A stretch of 64,000 nt of DNA from Draconibacterium sp. (GTDB lineage Bacteria; Bacteroidota; Bacteroidia; Bacteroidales; Prolixibacteraceae). Under the pieces are notes generated by a model. It did no database searches. It saw nothing but the letters and a program-made list of their open reading frames with translations, and was not told where the DNA came from. The stretch's first letter is position 1, and each line of letters opens with the position of its first letter. Both the position numbers and the translations under genes were made by a program. Below, in pieces: positions 10,590-21,346 of this stretch. The stretch is taken from positions 56,420 to 120,419 of the forward strand of contig JADIYN010000010.1 in the NCBI GenBank assembly GCA_016705335.1. The letters are read 5' to 3'.

Positions 10590-13069
10590 ATGAAGCCAAT
10601 TTTTAATCTTTTATTCCTGATACTTTTCTTACTTTCTGGAATATTGCCCTCGATAGGGCAAAGCAATTTTGATTCCTTCAAACAGGCAAAACTTCACCCA
10701 ATTATTTCCGATAAACCAGCTCCCGGTTTTTTTGAAGGAGCACTGCTTGGAAATGGTGCAATGGGAGTGGTGGTAACCACCCGACCAGATGCAGTTGTTA
10801 TTTATTTTGGGCATAACAATGTTTGGGATATTCGCATTGCAGAAGACAATCGTGAAAAAATTGGGACTTTTAAAGAAGTTTTCAATAAAGTTAAATCACT
10901 ATCCGATTCGTTGAAGGTACTCACTGATGATCCCTGGTATGCAGAGTACAGTAAAATGACAGCTGAAAATTATGGAAAACCCTATCCAAGGCCTTTTCCA
11001 TGTGGTTCGGTTTTGTTGGGATTCGACCGTCGAAATGCAGAAATGATTGGACACAAACTCGATATTTCCAACGGATTGTGTGAAGTTTATTTAATGACAA
11101 GTGAGAATAAAAAGCGCACATTGAAAATTTTCACCGATATGAAAGAAGATAAACTTTGGATGCAAATAGTGGACGAAAAGGGAAATCTATGTGAAAATAT
11201 TTTTGACCGGGTTCGTGTAATGCCTGATCCTTCAACTCCAAAAGAATTTCCAAAAGCAAAAACCGATGAGCTTCTCGAAAAAGGAGTTTTATCATTCCGA
11301 CAGATTTTGCCATATGAAGAACCCGAAAAATATGACGGAGAAAAAGGTCATCCAAAAGATAAAGCTTTTCGGTTGACAGTAAATATGAATAGTCCGCTTG
11401 AAAAAGATCGCGGATTAACTGGGATGGCAACCTTCAGCAAATGGCTAACCTGGAAGCAGCTTTTCAACATAAAGTGAGTTTCAACGGGTACATTTCGCTT
11501 TTGGAAGGATTGAACAGTGTGGTTGAAACAGAAATTCAAGAATTGGAAACCCCGAAACCCGATAGTTTTTTTGTCACTTTCAATGAAAATGAAAAAATCT
11601 GGAAGGAATACTGGAATAAGTCAGGAGTAAAGTTGAGCGATCAGTTTCTCGAAAGAATGTGGTATCACAATCTTTATTTTCTGAATTGTGCAACTAAAAA
11701 GGAAGCAACCCCTCCCGGACTTTTTGCCAACTGGAGTTACAACAACATTGGCACTGCCTGGCATGGAGATTACCATATGAATTACAACACGCAGCAACCT
11801 TTTTGGGCAACCTTTTCCAGCAATCACCTCGAAAAGAATTTGTCTTATGTAAAACTTGTGGAAATGCTGGTGCCGGTTAGTAAAAAGTGGGCAAAAGAGT
11901 ATTATGAACTACCAGGTGCATATTTTCCTCACAGCGCTTACCCGGTAGAAATGAACATGGTTGCTTACCCTGTTCCAACCTGGGGATGGGAGATTGCCGA
12001 AACTCCCTGGACTGTGCAGGGATTGTGGTGGCATTACCTTTATTCAGGCGATGTTGAGTTTCTTAAATCAAGAGCCTATGAACCAATGAAACTTGCGGTT
12101 GAATTCCTTGTTGCATATTTGAAACGTACCGAAGCCAGCGGCCCGCAATGGAACGATGACAAATTCCATATTTTCCCCACAGTTCCACCCGAATTGTACG
12201 GTTTGCGCCCCGGATTTAAATATAATTATGATTGCAATGTAGATTTATCGCTCACCAAATTCATTTTTAAAGCTTTTATTGAAGCTGCCAAAGTTTTGAA
12301 TCAAGAGGCAAGTGAGAAGGAATTGTTAACCAATGTAAACATGATTTTATCCCGGTTTCCTGATTATCCTACTGCTATTTCTGATAAATATGGTAAAGTA
12401 CTTGTTTCGGTTCCCGATGAACACGACCAGGTAGTTTACAATGTTCCAAATGCCTTATTTACAGTATTCCCAGGTGAAGATCACGGATTGCATTCTGATT
12501 CTGAAACTATGAAACTACTGAAAAATACATTTTTCAATATGCAAAATGAAGGAGGAAACGATTTGGTGTTTATCAATCTGCAAGCCGCGAGAATTGGCAT
12601 GCTCGATTTGGAAAGGTTTAAACGGCAGGTAAATTACAGTTTAATGCCAAACGGAGCTGCTTCCGATCGGGTAATGCAGGTGCACGGACGCTACAGCGAT
12701 TTATCGGATTATGGTTTCATGGATAAAATGGGAATCTGGTTCGAAAACTTTGGATTGCCGGTAGTGATAAATGAATGTTTGATGCAGAGTTACGACGGGA
12801 CCATCCGCCTTTTCCCCAACTGGCCAATGAATAAGGATGCAGAATTCCACAATCTCAGGGCTGTTGGTGCTTTTTTAGTCAGTGGCGAACTGAAAGACGG
12901 AAAAATCGAAGTGATTAAAGTTGAAAGTGAAAAAGGTGGATTGTTAAAAATTATTTTACCCTGGCAAAGCGGAGGAACTGTTTCCACTGCCGCTGGCAAA
13001 AAGTCACTTTCATCGTCAATCGTTGAAATGCAGACAGTAAAAGGGGAGACAATTGTTTTTCAACCCTGA
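10590..13069 (+). CDS. GH95-like (alpha/alpha)6-barrel glycoside hydrolase, one frameshift
   Basis: A signal peptide (LLFLILFLLSGILPSIGQ) is followed by an N-terminal beta-sandwich opening FFEGALLGNGAMGVVV, the type of start seen in GH95 and related DUF5703 proteins. The frame changes between about 11410 and 11440; the repaired protein is about 825 residues. The second half is a helical barrel with GTAWHGDYHMNYNTQQPFW, comparable to the GH95 segment around the helix-barrel active site, and TGW-type loops (TWGWEIAETPWTVQGLWWHY). GH95 enzymes are alpha-L-fucosidases or alpha-L-galactosidases. I cannot confirm the catalytic residues from memory, so the exact family and specificity stay open. It is 22 bp after the URO-D gene and 43 bp before a GH29 gene, consistent with one operon. 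Confidence 0.6.
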
Positions 13070-13112
13070 ATAGGTTGTGGTTTTTTGACAAATTAAAATC
13101 GAATAATAGAAT

Positions 13113-14897
13113 ATGATAAAAGACATTTTCTATAAAATCTCCCGAAAATCGCTGCCAATCATTTTGGTGGCAATTATCTTTTCTGGTTGTAGTGAACAAA
13201 ATGCTGAAAAAAACCTGACAATCCCGTTGCCGAATAAAGCCCAGTTGCGATGGCAGAATTATGAACGAACAATGTTTGTCTGCATTGATCCAGCCACCTG
13301 GCAGGGCCGCGAGTACGACAATCACTCCACTCCATTAAACCGGATCACTCCGATTGCATTAAACACAGATCAGTGGTGCGAAGTGGCAAAATCGTGGGAT
13401 GCTGGTTTGATACTTTTTGTGGCCAAACATACCGGCGGTTTTTGCTGGTGGCAAACAAATTCAACCGATTATGGAATAAAAAATACACCCTGGAAGAAAG
13501 GGAAAGGCGATGTACTCAAAGAGTTGTCGGAGTCGTGCAACAAATACGGTTTGGATTTGGGTATTTATGTTTATCCCGGGGACGAAACCTGGGGTGCGGG
13601 CATTGGAAGCGGCGGTATTACAAAAGATTCGACCAAACAGGAAGGCTACAACAAAGTATTTCGTCAGCAACTGACAGAAGTTTTAACCAATTACGGCGCT
13701 GTGAGCGAAGTTTGGTTCGACGGCAGTTGCAATATCAATGTAAATGATATTCTCGAAAAGTACGCTTCCGACGCGGTAATTCTGCAGGGACCAAAAGCCA
13801 ATTTGCGTTGGGTGGGCAACGAAAGCGGTTATGCACCATTTTCAAACTGGTACACGTTCAACAGCAAAGATTTGGAAACAGGTGTTGCCACTGCCATTCA
13901 ATCCAATCCTTTTGGCGATGTGTATGCCCCGGTTGAAATCGATGTGCCATTGTTAAAAAACAGGGGACACAAATGGTTTTGGGCTCCGAATACGGATAGC
14001 CTTCTGTTGTCAACTGAACAGTTGATGGATATTTACTACAAATCCGCCGGAAGAGGAGCTGTTCTTCTTCTGAACTCCACTCCCGACACAACCGGATTGA
14101 TTCCCGAATCGCACGTGGCTGCTTATAAAGCCTTTGGAAATGAGATAAAAAGGCGTTTTGATTCTCCCATTATGAAAACCGGCGGAAAGGGAAACTCGCT
14201 GGAGTTGACACTTTCAAATCCAACGGAAATAAATCATGTTATTTTGCAGGAAGAAATTGCGATGGGACAAAGGGTACTCGGCTTTTCGATAGAAATAATG
14301 GATGGAAGCAAACAATGGAAAGAAGTCTTTAACGGAACTTCGATAGGGTCAAAAAGAATTTGTTATTTCGCTCCGGTAACAACGGAGAAAATAAGGGCAT
14401 CATTTACAAATACAAAAGCTAAACCGCTGATTGCCAATTTTGCCGTTTACAACGTAAAAGGCGTAAGTCTGGAGCCTGAAAACAGGAAGGATCAAAGCAA
14501 TTTCTACGATGGCATATTAAGAAAGAACGCAACCGATCAACCCGATGAACCTGCCATTGAAATAGCCAATTGGGACAGCAATACTTTCAGTGATTCCGGC
14601 TGGAAGGAAATGAGTTTTGATCTTACAAAATTTGTGCAAAGGGTCGGACAGTATGAAGTTACATTTGCTGCAACAGATAATTCCAAAGAACCGGGGCTCG
14701 AATTTAAGGATTGGGAAATGGAAATGTATGGCAACAAAAAAAAGAGTACTATTGAGTTTCTGAAGGAAAGTTCCACATTCAGGATTACACGTTCCCAACA
14801 GACACTTGACGAATTCCCAACCATACTAAGGCTGAAGATTAAAAGTCAGACACCTGAATCGGCGGGAAATGTTACCATTAGAATGCTGACTTATTAA
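13113..14897 (+). CDS. GH29-type alpha-L-fucosidase lipoprotein
   Basis: This is an intact 594-residue frame with a lipoprotein signal (lipobox FSGC, Cys26). The GH29 barrel shows the fold markers FVAKHTGGFCWW (about 102-113) and the nucleophile segment SEVWFDGS with Asp203. GAVLLLNSTPDTTGLIPE matches the end of GH29 catalytic domains. After the barrel come a galactose-binding or F5/8-type region (about 365-460) and a further beta-sandwich to the C-terminus. GH29 enzymes remove terminal alpha-L-fucose with retention. The protein is probably anchored in the outer membrane. It lies 15 bp before the GH59 gene. A second, shorter GH29 enzyme at 16.9 kb may handle another fucosyl linkage. Confidence 0.88.
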   Translation: MIKDIFYKISRKSLPIILVAIIFSGCSEQNAEKNLTIPLPNKAQLRWQNYERTMFVCIDPATWQGREYDNHSTPLNRITPIALNTDQWCEVAKSWDAGLILFVAKHTGGFCWWQTNSTDYGIKNTPWKKGKGDVLKELSESCNKYGLDLGIYVYPGDETWGAGIGSGGITKDSTKQEGYNKVFRQQLTEVLTNYGAVSEVWFDGSCNINVNDILEKYASDAVILQGPKANLRWVGNESGYAPFSNWYTFNSKDLETGVATAIQSNPFGDVYAPVEIDVPLLKNRGHKWFWAPNTDSLLLSTEQLMDIYYKSAGRGAVLLLNSTPDTTGLIPESHVAAYKAFGNEIKRRFDSPIMKTGGKGNSLELTLSNPTEINHVILQEEIAMGQRVLGFSIEIMDGSKQWKEVFNGTSIGSKRICYFAPVTTEKIRASFTNTKAKPLIANFAVYNVKGVSLEPENRKDQSNFYDGILRKNATDQPDEPAIEIANWDSNTFSDSGWKEMSFDLTKFVQRVGQYEVTFAATDNSKEPGLEFKDWEMEMYGNKKKSTIEFLKESSTFRITRSQQTLDEFPTILRLKIKSQTPESAGNVTIRMLTY

Positions 14898-14911
14898 TTC
14901 AAAAAAAATCT

Positions 14912-16849
14912 GTGATGAAGAAATTAATGCCTTTGGTTTTACTTGTGTTTTGTCTTTTTATTTCGGCAACAAATGAAATAGAAAAAAGACAAACTGTAAA
15001 TATCGATTTGAAAGGGACAGGCCGAATTTATGAAGGAATCGGAGCGTTGAGTGCAGGGGCCTCATCCAAATTGCTAATGGAATATCAGGAACCTTACCGG
15101 AGCCAGATTCTTGATTTTCTGTTTAAACCAAAATTCGGGGCAAGCCTGCAACATCTGAAAGTAGAAATTGGTGGCGATGTTAACTCAACATGCGGAACGG
15201 AACCAAGTCACGCACGCACGTGGGAAGAGTTCGAAAACCCGAAACCTGAATATTTTCAGCGTGGTTATGAGTGGTGGCTGATGACCGAAGCAAAAAAGCG
15301 GAATCCGGCTATTTATCTCGACTGCCTCGAATGGGGCGCTCCCGGCTGGATTGGCGATGGAAAGTATTACTCTCAGGACAACATCAATTATATTATTGCT
15401 TTCATTAAAGGAGCAAAAAAATATCACAATCTAAAAATCGATTACACGGGAATCTGGAACGAACGGATGTACGACATTGAGTTTATCAAAAACCTGCGGA
15501 AAGCGCTCAATGAAAATGGTTTGAACGAAGTAAAACTGGTTGCTGCCGATTTGTGCTGCGGTACGCAGTGGAAAATTGCCGACGATATGAAATTGGATGA
15601 GGAACTCAGGAAATCGGTTGATGTGATCGGCGATCACTATACAGAGCGCGACAGGGCATACAACAGCAGCGAAAATGCCAAAAGTTTTGATATCCCGGTG
15701 TGGAATGCTGAAGGTGGTCCGTGGAAAGGCGACTGGACTGGTTTTGAATACCTTGTTAAAATGTATAATCGCGATTACATTGAAGGGCGCATGACAAAAA
15801 ACATCACCTGGAGTTTGATTACTTCGTATTACAACAGCCTGTCGTTGCCCAATTCCGGGTTAATGACCGCCAACACACCCTGGTCGGGTTATTACGATGT
15901 TGAACCCTGTATTTGGGCTGCAGCACACACCACTCAGTTTACCGAACCCGGCTGGAAATATGTGGATTCAGGTTGCGGTTATCTTGAAAAGGGAAGCTAC
16001 GTTACCCTAAAGTCGCCTGATAACAAGGACTTCAGTATAATAGTCGAAACGGTTGATACGACCGTTTCTCAAACCGTCACTTTCGATTTGGGTGTGAATT
16101 CAGGCAATAAATTGTTGCATGTCTGGAAATCGACAAGTGGTAAAAGTGAGTTTGAAAAACTGCCGGACATAAAAATAAAAAACAACAAATTCACCATAAA
16201 ATTGGATGGAAAATCATGTTATTCGATTACAACAACCATTGGTCAGACCAAAGGAAATTATCCGGTTCCCGAAGATAAACCGTTCCCCTTTCCCTATCGC
16301 GAAGATTTTGAATGGGAAACCATTGGAAAACTGCCCAAATACTTCATGGATCAGGCAGGTGCATTCGAGGTTACTGAAAGAGAGGACGGGAAAGGCAAAT
16401 GCTTAAAACAGATACTGGATAAGCAGGGAATAGAGTGGGAAACCGGTATGAATCCTGCCGTTACAACAGTACTTGGCGACACCACCTGGACCGATTATGA
16501 AGTGCACGTTGACGTAAATATTACTGAGAATACCGGGTATGCAAAATTATTGGGTCGTGTAATGGAAATGCACAGAGGCGGTGATTTTCCGGAAGGATAT
16601 ACGTTTGTGATTAATACAGGAAATAACTGGGTGCTGCATGCCGGCAATCAGATTATTTCTTCAGGAAATGCCAAATTTCCTGCATTTAAATGGCATCATA
16701 TTTCGTTAAACCTAAGGGGTAAAACTGTATCGGTATGGGTTAACAACAAGGAAATAATATCAGTTACCGATGAGAAATATTCGCATGGACTTGCGGGAAT
16801 TGGCTCGGGTTACAATTTTGCGGAGTTCGATAATTTCGAGGTTAAGTAG
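14912..16849 (+). CDS. GH59 beta-galactosidase (galactocerebrosidase family)
   Basis: The 645-residue protein matches the galactosylceramidase family closely: GRIYEGIGALSAGASSKLL, EPYRSQILDFLFKPKFGASL, EIGGDVNSTCGTEPSH and WSLITSYYNSL all have clear counterparts in animal GALC. The acid/base Glu184 lies in YTGIWNERMYD, and the nucleophile is likely Glu267 in VWNAEGGPWKG. It starts with a signal peptide (LMPLVLLVFCLFISAT). The C-terminal third (about residue 460 onward, EDFEWETIGKLP) is a concanavalin-like lectin domain, as in GALC. In bacteria the enzyme probably removes beta-galactose from a plant or algal glycan rather than from a lipid (inference). It sits between two GH29 genes with short gaps. 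Confidence 0.88.
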   Translation: MMKKLMPLVLLVFCLFISATNEIEKRQTVNIDLKGTGRIYEGIGALSAGASSKLLMEYQEPYRSQILDFLFKPKFGASLQHLKVEIGGDVNSTCGTEPSHARTWEEFENPKPEYFQRGYEWWLMTEAKKRNPAIYLDCLEWGAPGWIGDGKYYSQDNINYIIAFIKGAKKYHNLKIDYTGIWNERMYDIEFIKNLRKALNENGLNEVKLVAADLCCGTQWKIADDMKLDEELRKSVDVIGDHYTERDRAYNSSENAKSFDIPVWNAEGGPWKGDWTGFEYLVKMYNRDYIEGRMTKNITWSLITSYYNSLSLPNSGLMTANTPWSGYYDVEPCIWAAAHTTQFTEPGWKYVDSGCGYLEKGSYVTLKSPDNKDFSIIVETVDTTVSQTVTFDLGVNSGNKLLHVWKSTSGKSEFEKLPDIKIKNNKFTIKLDGKSCYSITTTIGQTKGNYPVPEDKPFPFPYREDFEWETIGKLPKYFMDQAGAFEVTEREDGKGKCLKQILDKQGIEWETGMNPAVTTVLGDTTWTDYEVHVDVNITENTGYAKLLGRVMEMHRGGDFPEGYTFVINTGNNWVLHAGNQIISSGNAKFPAFKWHHISLNLRGKTVSVWVNNKEIISVTDEKYSHGLAGIGSGYNFAEFDNFEVK

Positions 16850-16886
16850 GTCAATAATCAGAATCATAACGACCTATATATAAAAA

Positions 16887-17966
16887 ATGAATAAATTGGT
16901 TAAAACTACTCCAATGATAAAAAATTACATCTTTTTAGTTTTGGGAATGTTTCTTTTTGTGTCGTGTGTCCAAAAGGAAAAAACTGTAAAATACACGCCT
17001 GCCAGTCAAAAAACCAGTGAAATTGCAGAATGGGAAGCGCTACGATTTGGTGCATTTGTCCATTTTAACGACAATACCTGCATCGAAGTCGAACTTTCGA
17101 AGAATACCGACCCGATGGTTTTCAATCCTGTAAACCTGAATTTCGATACGTTAATGACCACTTTCCAGAAAGCGGGAGTAAAATATGCGGTATTGACAAC
17201 ACGTCATACTTCAGGTTTTTGTTTGTGGGACAGTCAGGTTACTCAATTCGATGTGGCCAACAGTCCGTTTAAAAACGATGTTGTCAGGCTTTTTGTTGAT
17301 GCCTGCCGCAAATACGACATAAAACCCTGCTTTTATTACTGTTTGTGGGGAAGCAAAGACTGGAATCCGACAGATTGGAATCCGGTGATTAACGCTGAAC
17401 TCGAAGGAAAAACACCGAAGGAAATTATTCTTGCCCAATTAACCGAATTGGCCGAAAGTTATGGCGAAATCTTTGAGTTCTGGCTCGACATGCAATTCTG
17501 GGCAGATACCACCCTAACCGCGCAGGAAACCTATAATCTGCTAAAAAGCAAAAACCCCAAAACGTTTGTCCATTTTAATCAACACGTTCAGGATGGGACC
17601 AAAATCAATTATTTCCCTACCGATATTGTTAACGGCGAAGAACGCATTCCACCGGTTACAGGCCACAACGCAACCCGCACTGTTGATGGCGCAGGTTATT
17701 ATCTGCCGTTTGAATACGAAATCACTTCGCAGCGGTTCGATACCCTTTCTTTGGGCAATGGTTTAATGAAAGGCTCCGTTTGGTTTACTTATCCGCAAAG
17801 TCAGTTTTACCCGGTTGACAGCCTGTACAAATACATTGCACAAAGTTTCGAAAGGGGTGGCAGTAATATTCTGCTCTCCACCGCGCCCGATAAAACCGGC
17901 ACCTACCGGCAGGCCGATTGTGACAGCATCATCAAATTGGGAAAATTGATTTGGGGGAAAGAATAA
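16887..17966 (+). CDS. GH29 alpha-L-fucosidase lipoprotein, short form
   Basis: The intact 359-residue protein has a lipoprotein signal (FLFVSC, Cys27); translation may begin at the internal Met10. It is essentially the catalytic barrel alone: WEALRFGAFVHFND, YAVLTTRHTSGFCLWDS and the nucleophile segment IFEFWLDMQFW with Asp201. SFERGGSNILLSTAPDKTG closes the domain in the usual GH29 way. The lack of accessory domains sets it apart from the larger GH29 enzyme at 13.1 kb. It follows the GH59 gene by 37 bp. A 151-bp gap with no recognisable feature separates it from the GH35 gene. Confidence 0.88.
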   Translation: MNKLVKTTPMIKNYIFLVLGMFLFVSCVQKEKTVKYTPASQKTSEIAEWEALRFGAFVHFNDNTCIEVELSKNTDPMVFNPVNLNFDTLMTTFQKAGVKYAVLTTRHTSGFCLWDSQVTQFDVANSPFKNDVVRLFVDACRKYDIKPCFYYCLWGSKDWNPTDWNPVINAELEGKTPKEIILAQLTELAESYGEIFEFWLDMQFWADTTLTAQETYNLLKSKNPKTFVHFNQHVQDGTKINYFPTDIVNGEERIPPVTGHNATRTVDGAGYYLPFEYEITSQRFDTLSLGNGLMKGSVWFTYPQSQFYPVDSLYKYIAQSFERGGSNILLSTAPDKTGTYRQADCDSIIKLGKLIWGKE

Positions 17967-18117
17967 AGGATATTTTCTCTTTTCTAATTAATTTCAGCTT
18001 TTCAGAATCATTCCATTTTCTAACTTAAAGACAGGATTAAAGTATATAATTTGCAATTTTGAAATTCAAGAATATTTTGAAATATCAGATTAATAAAATG
18101 AATAAAAAACTTGAACC

Positions 18118-19930
18118 ATGAACAAACTTTTAACAACCATTTTAATAGTTACGATGCTGAATGTGAATCTGTTTAGTCAAAACAGCAAACATTCCTTTGC
18201 ACTTTCAAAAACAGAGTTTTTGCTTGATGGCTTACCATTCCAGATAATTTCGGGCGAAATTCATCCCGCCCGCGTACCTGCTGAATACTGGAAACACCGC
18301 ATTCAAATGGCAAAAGCAATGGGTTGCAATACGATCGCGGCCTATATTTTCTGGAATTATCACGAAATTGAACAGGGTGTTTTCGATTTTCAAACCGGAA
18401 ACCACAATATTGCTGAGTTTATAAAATTGGTTCAGGACGAGGGTATGTTCCTGATTTTACGTCCCGGTCCTTATGTTTGTGCTGAATGGGATTTTGGTGG
18501 TCTTCCCTCGTATTTGCTGGCAATTCCCGATATAAAAGTACGTTGTATGGATCCGCGCTACACCGCTGCTGCCGAGCGTTACATAAAACGCTGGCGATTC
18601 AGGTAAAGATTTGCAGGTAACTAAAGGCGGACCGATTGTGATGGTTCAGATTGAAAATGAATACGGAAGCTACGGGAACGACCGCACCTACATGAAATGG
18701 CTTCAGGAAGTCTGGAAGAAAATGTGGTATCGAAGTGCCGTTTTATACTTCCGACGGTGCAACACCTTTTATGCTTGAAGCCGGTTCATTGCCTGACGCA
18801 GCAATCGGTTTAGACCCAGGTGCCAATGCAAAAGATTTTGAACAGGCAACTCTGGCCAACCCAAATGTTCCGTCGTTTTGCAGCGAATTATACCCGGGCT
18901 GGCTCACGCATTGGGGCGAAAAATGGCAGCGTCCGGGTGTTGAGGATTTAAAGAATGATGTTAAATGGCTGATGGACAATAAAAAATCGTTTAACTTTTA
19001 TGTCATTCATGGCGGGACCAACTTTGGCTACTGGGCAGGTGCAAATGCTTTTAGTCCAACCCAGTACCAGCCCGATGTTACAAGTTACGATTATGATGCC
19101 CCGATCAATGAAATGGGACAGGCTACTCCAAAATATGACGAAATGCGCAAATTATTGGCAGCTTACCTTCCGTCAGGTAAAAAATTGCCTGAAGTTCCGG
19201 CCCCGATGCCGGTAATTGAAATTCCTGAAATCAGTTTAAACGCAACTGCCGCAGTTTGGGATAATTTACCCGAAGCTATTATTTCGCCACAACCAAAACC
19301 AATGGAAATGTTGGGGCAAAAAGGAGGGTTTATTTTATATCGAACCAAATTAATCGGGCATAAAAAGGCAAACTAAGGATTACCGAATTGCACGATTATG
19401 CAACTGTTTTTGTTGATGGAAAATATGTTGGAAAACTCGATCGCGCACAAGCCGAAAATATCATCGATCTGCCCGGGTCAACCACAGAAAATCCCCAACT
19501 CGATATTTTGGTTGAAGGCATGGGACGCCTGAATTTTGCCGAATATATGATCGACAGAAAAGGAATCACCGACCGTGTTTCACTTAACGGAATGACATTG
19601 ATGAACTGGGAGATTTTCACACTTCCGTTTGATGAAGATTATTTGAAAACACTAAAATTTTCAACTACAAAATCCACTCAACCCGGCAACTTTTTTAAAG
19701 GCGAATTTGAACTGACAAATTTGGGAGATACATATATTGACATGGGCAAATGGGAAAAAGGCGTGGTTTGGGTAAATGGCCACAACCTTGGTCGTTACTG
19801 GAATATCGGGCCGCAGTTTCAATTGTATTGCCCTTCACCATTTCTGAAAAAAGGGAAAAACGAAATTGTGGTTTTCGATTTGCACCAACTAGAAGCAAAG
19901 CCAGTTAAAGGAGTAAAATCAATGGATTAA
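18118..19930 (+). CDS. GH35 beta-galactosidase, exported, several frameshifts
   Basis: Three in-order frame segments form one GH35 enzyme of about 600 residues. The start MNKLLTTILIVTMLNVNLFSQ is a signal peptide. The barrel carries LDGLPFQIISGEIHPARVP, ILRPGPYVCAEWDFGGLP, the acid/base motif MVQIENEYGSYG (18650-18680) and the nucleophile region SFCSELYPGWLTHWGE. The C-terminal jelly-roll domains include VFVDGKYVGKLDR and GVVWVNGHNLGRYWNIGPQ. Lesions lie near 18590 and 18607 (bases missing before DLQVTKGGP), near 18722 (KKNGIEVPFYT must be restored) and near 19365 (one A missing before GKLRITELHD). These enzymes remove terminal beta-galactose. The clustered lesions in an otherwise well-conserved protein fit sequencing error better than decay. 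Confidence 0.85.
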
Positions 19931-19940
19931 ATATAACGTT

Positions 19941-21286
19941 ATGAAGAATTTAACACTTTCAGTAGTCTTTATATTCCTTTTATTTTTTTCATTTTCATCA
20001 TGTAAAAATGAAAAAAAGGCTGAGACAGGAACTCAGTTGATGGAAAACAGGTTTTTAACATTCAATTCAATAATAAGAGTAAATCAGATTGAAGTTTCAA
20101 GATTTGAAAATAAAGGTGAAGATGAACGAAGCCTGCATACTCCCGATAGAGTTATTGAGTTCAGAGATGCAATTGAAAAAGGATTTCCGGGAGCAAAAAT
20201 AACCTGGGCTTTTAGCTGGCTGGCATTGCACGACACAACTTTCAACTATACAAAAATCCGTGAACTTATTGTAGCATACCATTCAAAATATGGCGATGAA
20301 ATAACTTTTATTCCAGGTGCTTATTTTGCAAACGCGTATAATTCAACCGAACAGGTAAACGAAGATTTGCACGATGGATTGGCAAAAGTTTCGGAACTGG
20401 TTGGAAATGGTTACCGGCCAAACAGCGTGGTTGCAGGTTTTTGTCATCAAAAAATCAACAGTTTTTGGCTGAAAAGGAAGGTATTCACGTGTGTCAGGGA
20501 AATATCTGGAGTCAGTATGCCATTGATAATCAGGATGGGGAAGGTTCGGTTTGTTACCCTTTTTATCCGTCGAAAGAACATTTTTGCAAACCGGCACAAA
20601 GTTCTGAAGACTTTATTGATTGTGTGAATCTGGATGGTTGGTCGGTGGATTTTTTGGCTGGAAGAAGAGAGGGTTTTGCAGATGGATTTAACAGCAGAAT
20701 GGGAGTTGGCCCGATTGAAACCCTTGGAAATCATGGGCAGGAAACAGGTTTAAAAGAAATGATGCACACATCCGCCATTCATTTCAATAGTGGTTTTGAT
20801 CTCAACAAATTTGCATGGGTCACTAATTGCTGGGAATTAAGTCTTCCCATTGACGTTTCAGGCTTGACGGCGTGGTTAAGTGAAATAAAAAAACAATGGC
20901 CCGACGTTAAATTTATTACCCAGGGTGAATTTGGTTTGATTTGGAGAGAACATTTTAAAGAGAATTCTTTTGATTACCGTTTTGAAGAAAAAGGTTCGGG
21001 AATTGGCGGTTCTGATGCAAACATGGAAATCAAATGGTTTATGAATAAAACTTTCAGACTGGCAACTTTGCGGGATTTTGAGAAAGATGCTGAACCCTTG
21101 GTTATTGATTTTACCCGCTATGATTTGAAAGCGAAAGAACCTGAATCTGGAAGTACACGAAACTGGAGCTTGTTTAATGTGATCAATCAAAAGCAGATCA
21201 GGCCGCAGGATCAGCCGGTTCCGTTTTCTGCACTTTCAGAAGAAAACAGAAATATTATTAAAAACAGTAAGATCAATCTGGAGTAA
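19941..21286 (+). CDS. DUF3863/DUF3864-like lipoprotein, one frameshift
   Basis: A lipoprotein signal (FLLFFSFSSC) starts the gene 10 bp after GH35. Restoring one missing T at about 20435-20440 joins VVAGF to LSSKNQQFLAEKEGIHVCQG and gives about 448 residues. The protein opens with FLTFNSIIRVNQIEVSR and has a barrel-like layout resembling polysaccharide deacetylase or DUF3863 proteins (ITWAFSWLALHD, ITFIPGAYFAN). The later part (MEIKWFMNKTFRLATLRDF) resembles the associated DUF3864. No function is established for these families to my knowledge; the periplasmic location and the neighbours suggest glycan processing. The family call is from memory and should be checked with a profile search. Confidence 0.5.
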
Positions 21287-21346
21287 CCTGATTTTTTCTT
21301 CGATTTAGGAATATGTAAATAGCAACTGATTTTAAATCACTTTACA

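Noticed and set aside
18118..19930. Three independent genes or a decayed pseudogene
   Set aside because: The segments are consecutive parts of one GH35 protein with intact catalytic motifs, and the lesions are like those in essential genes.
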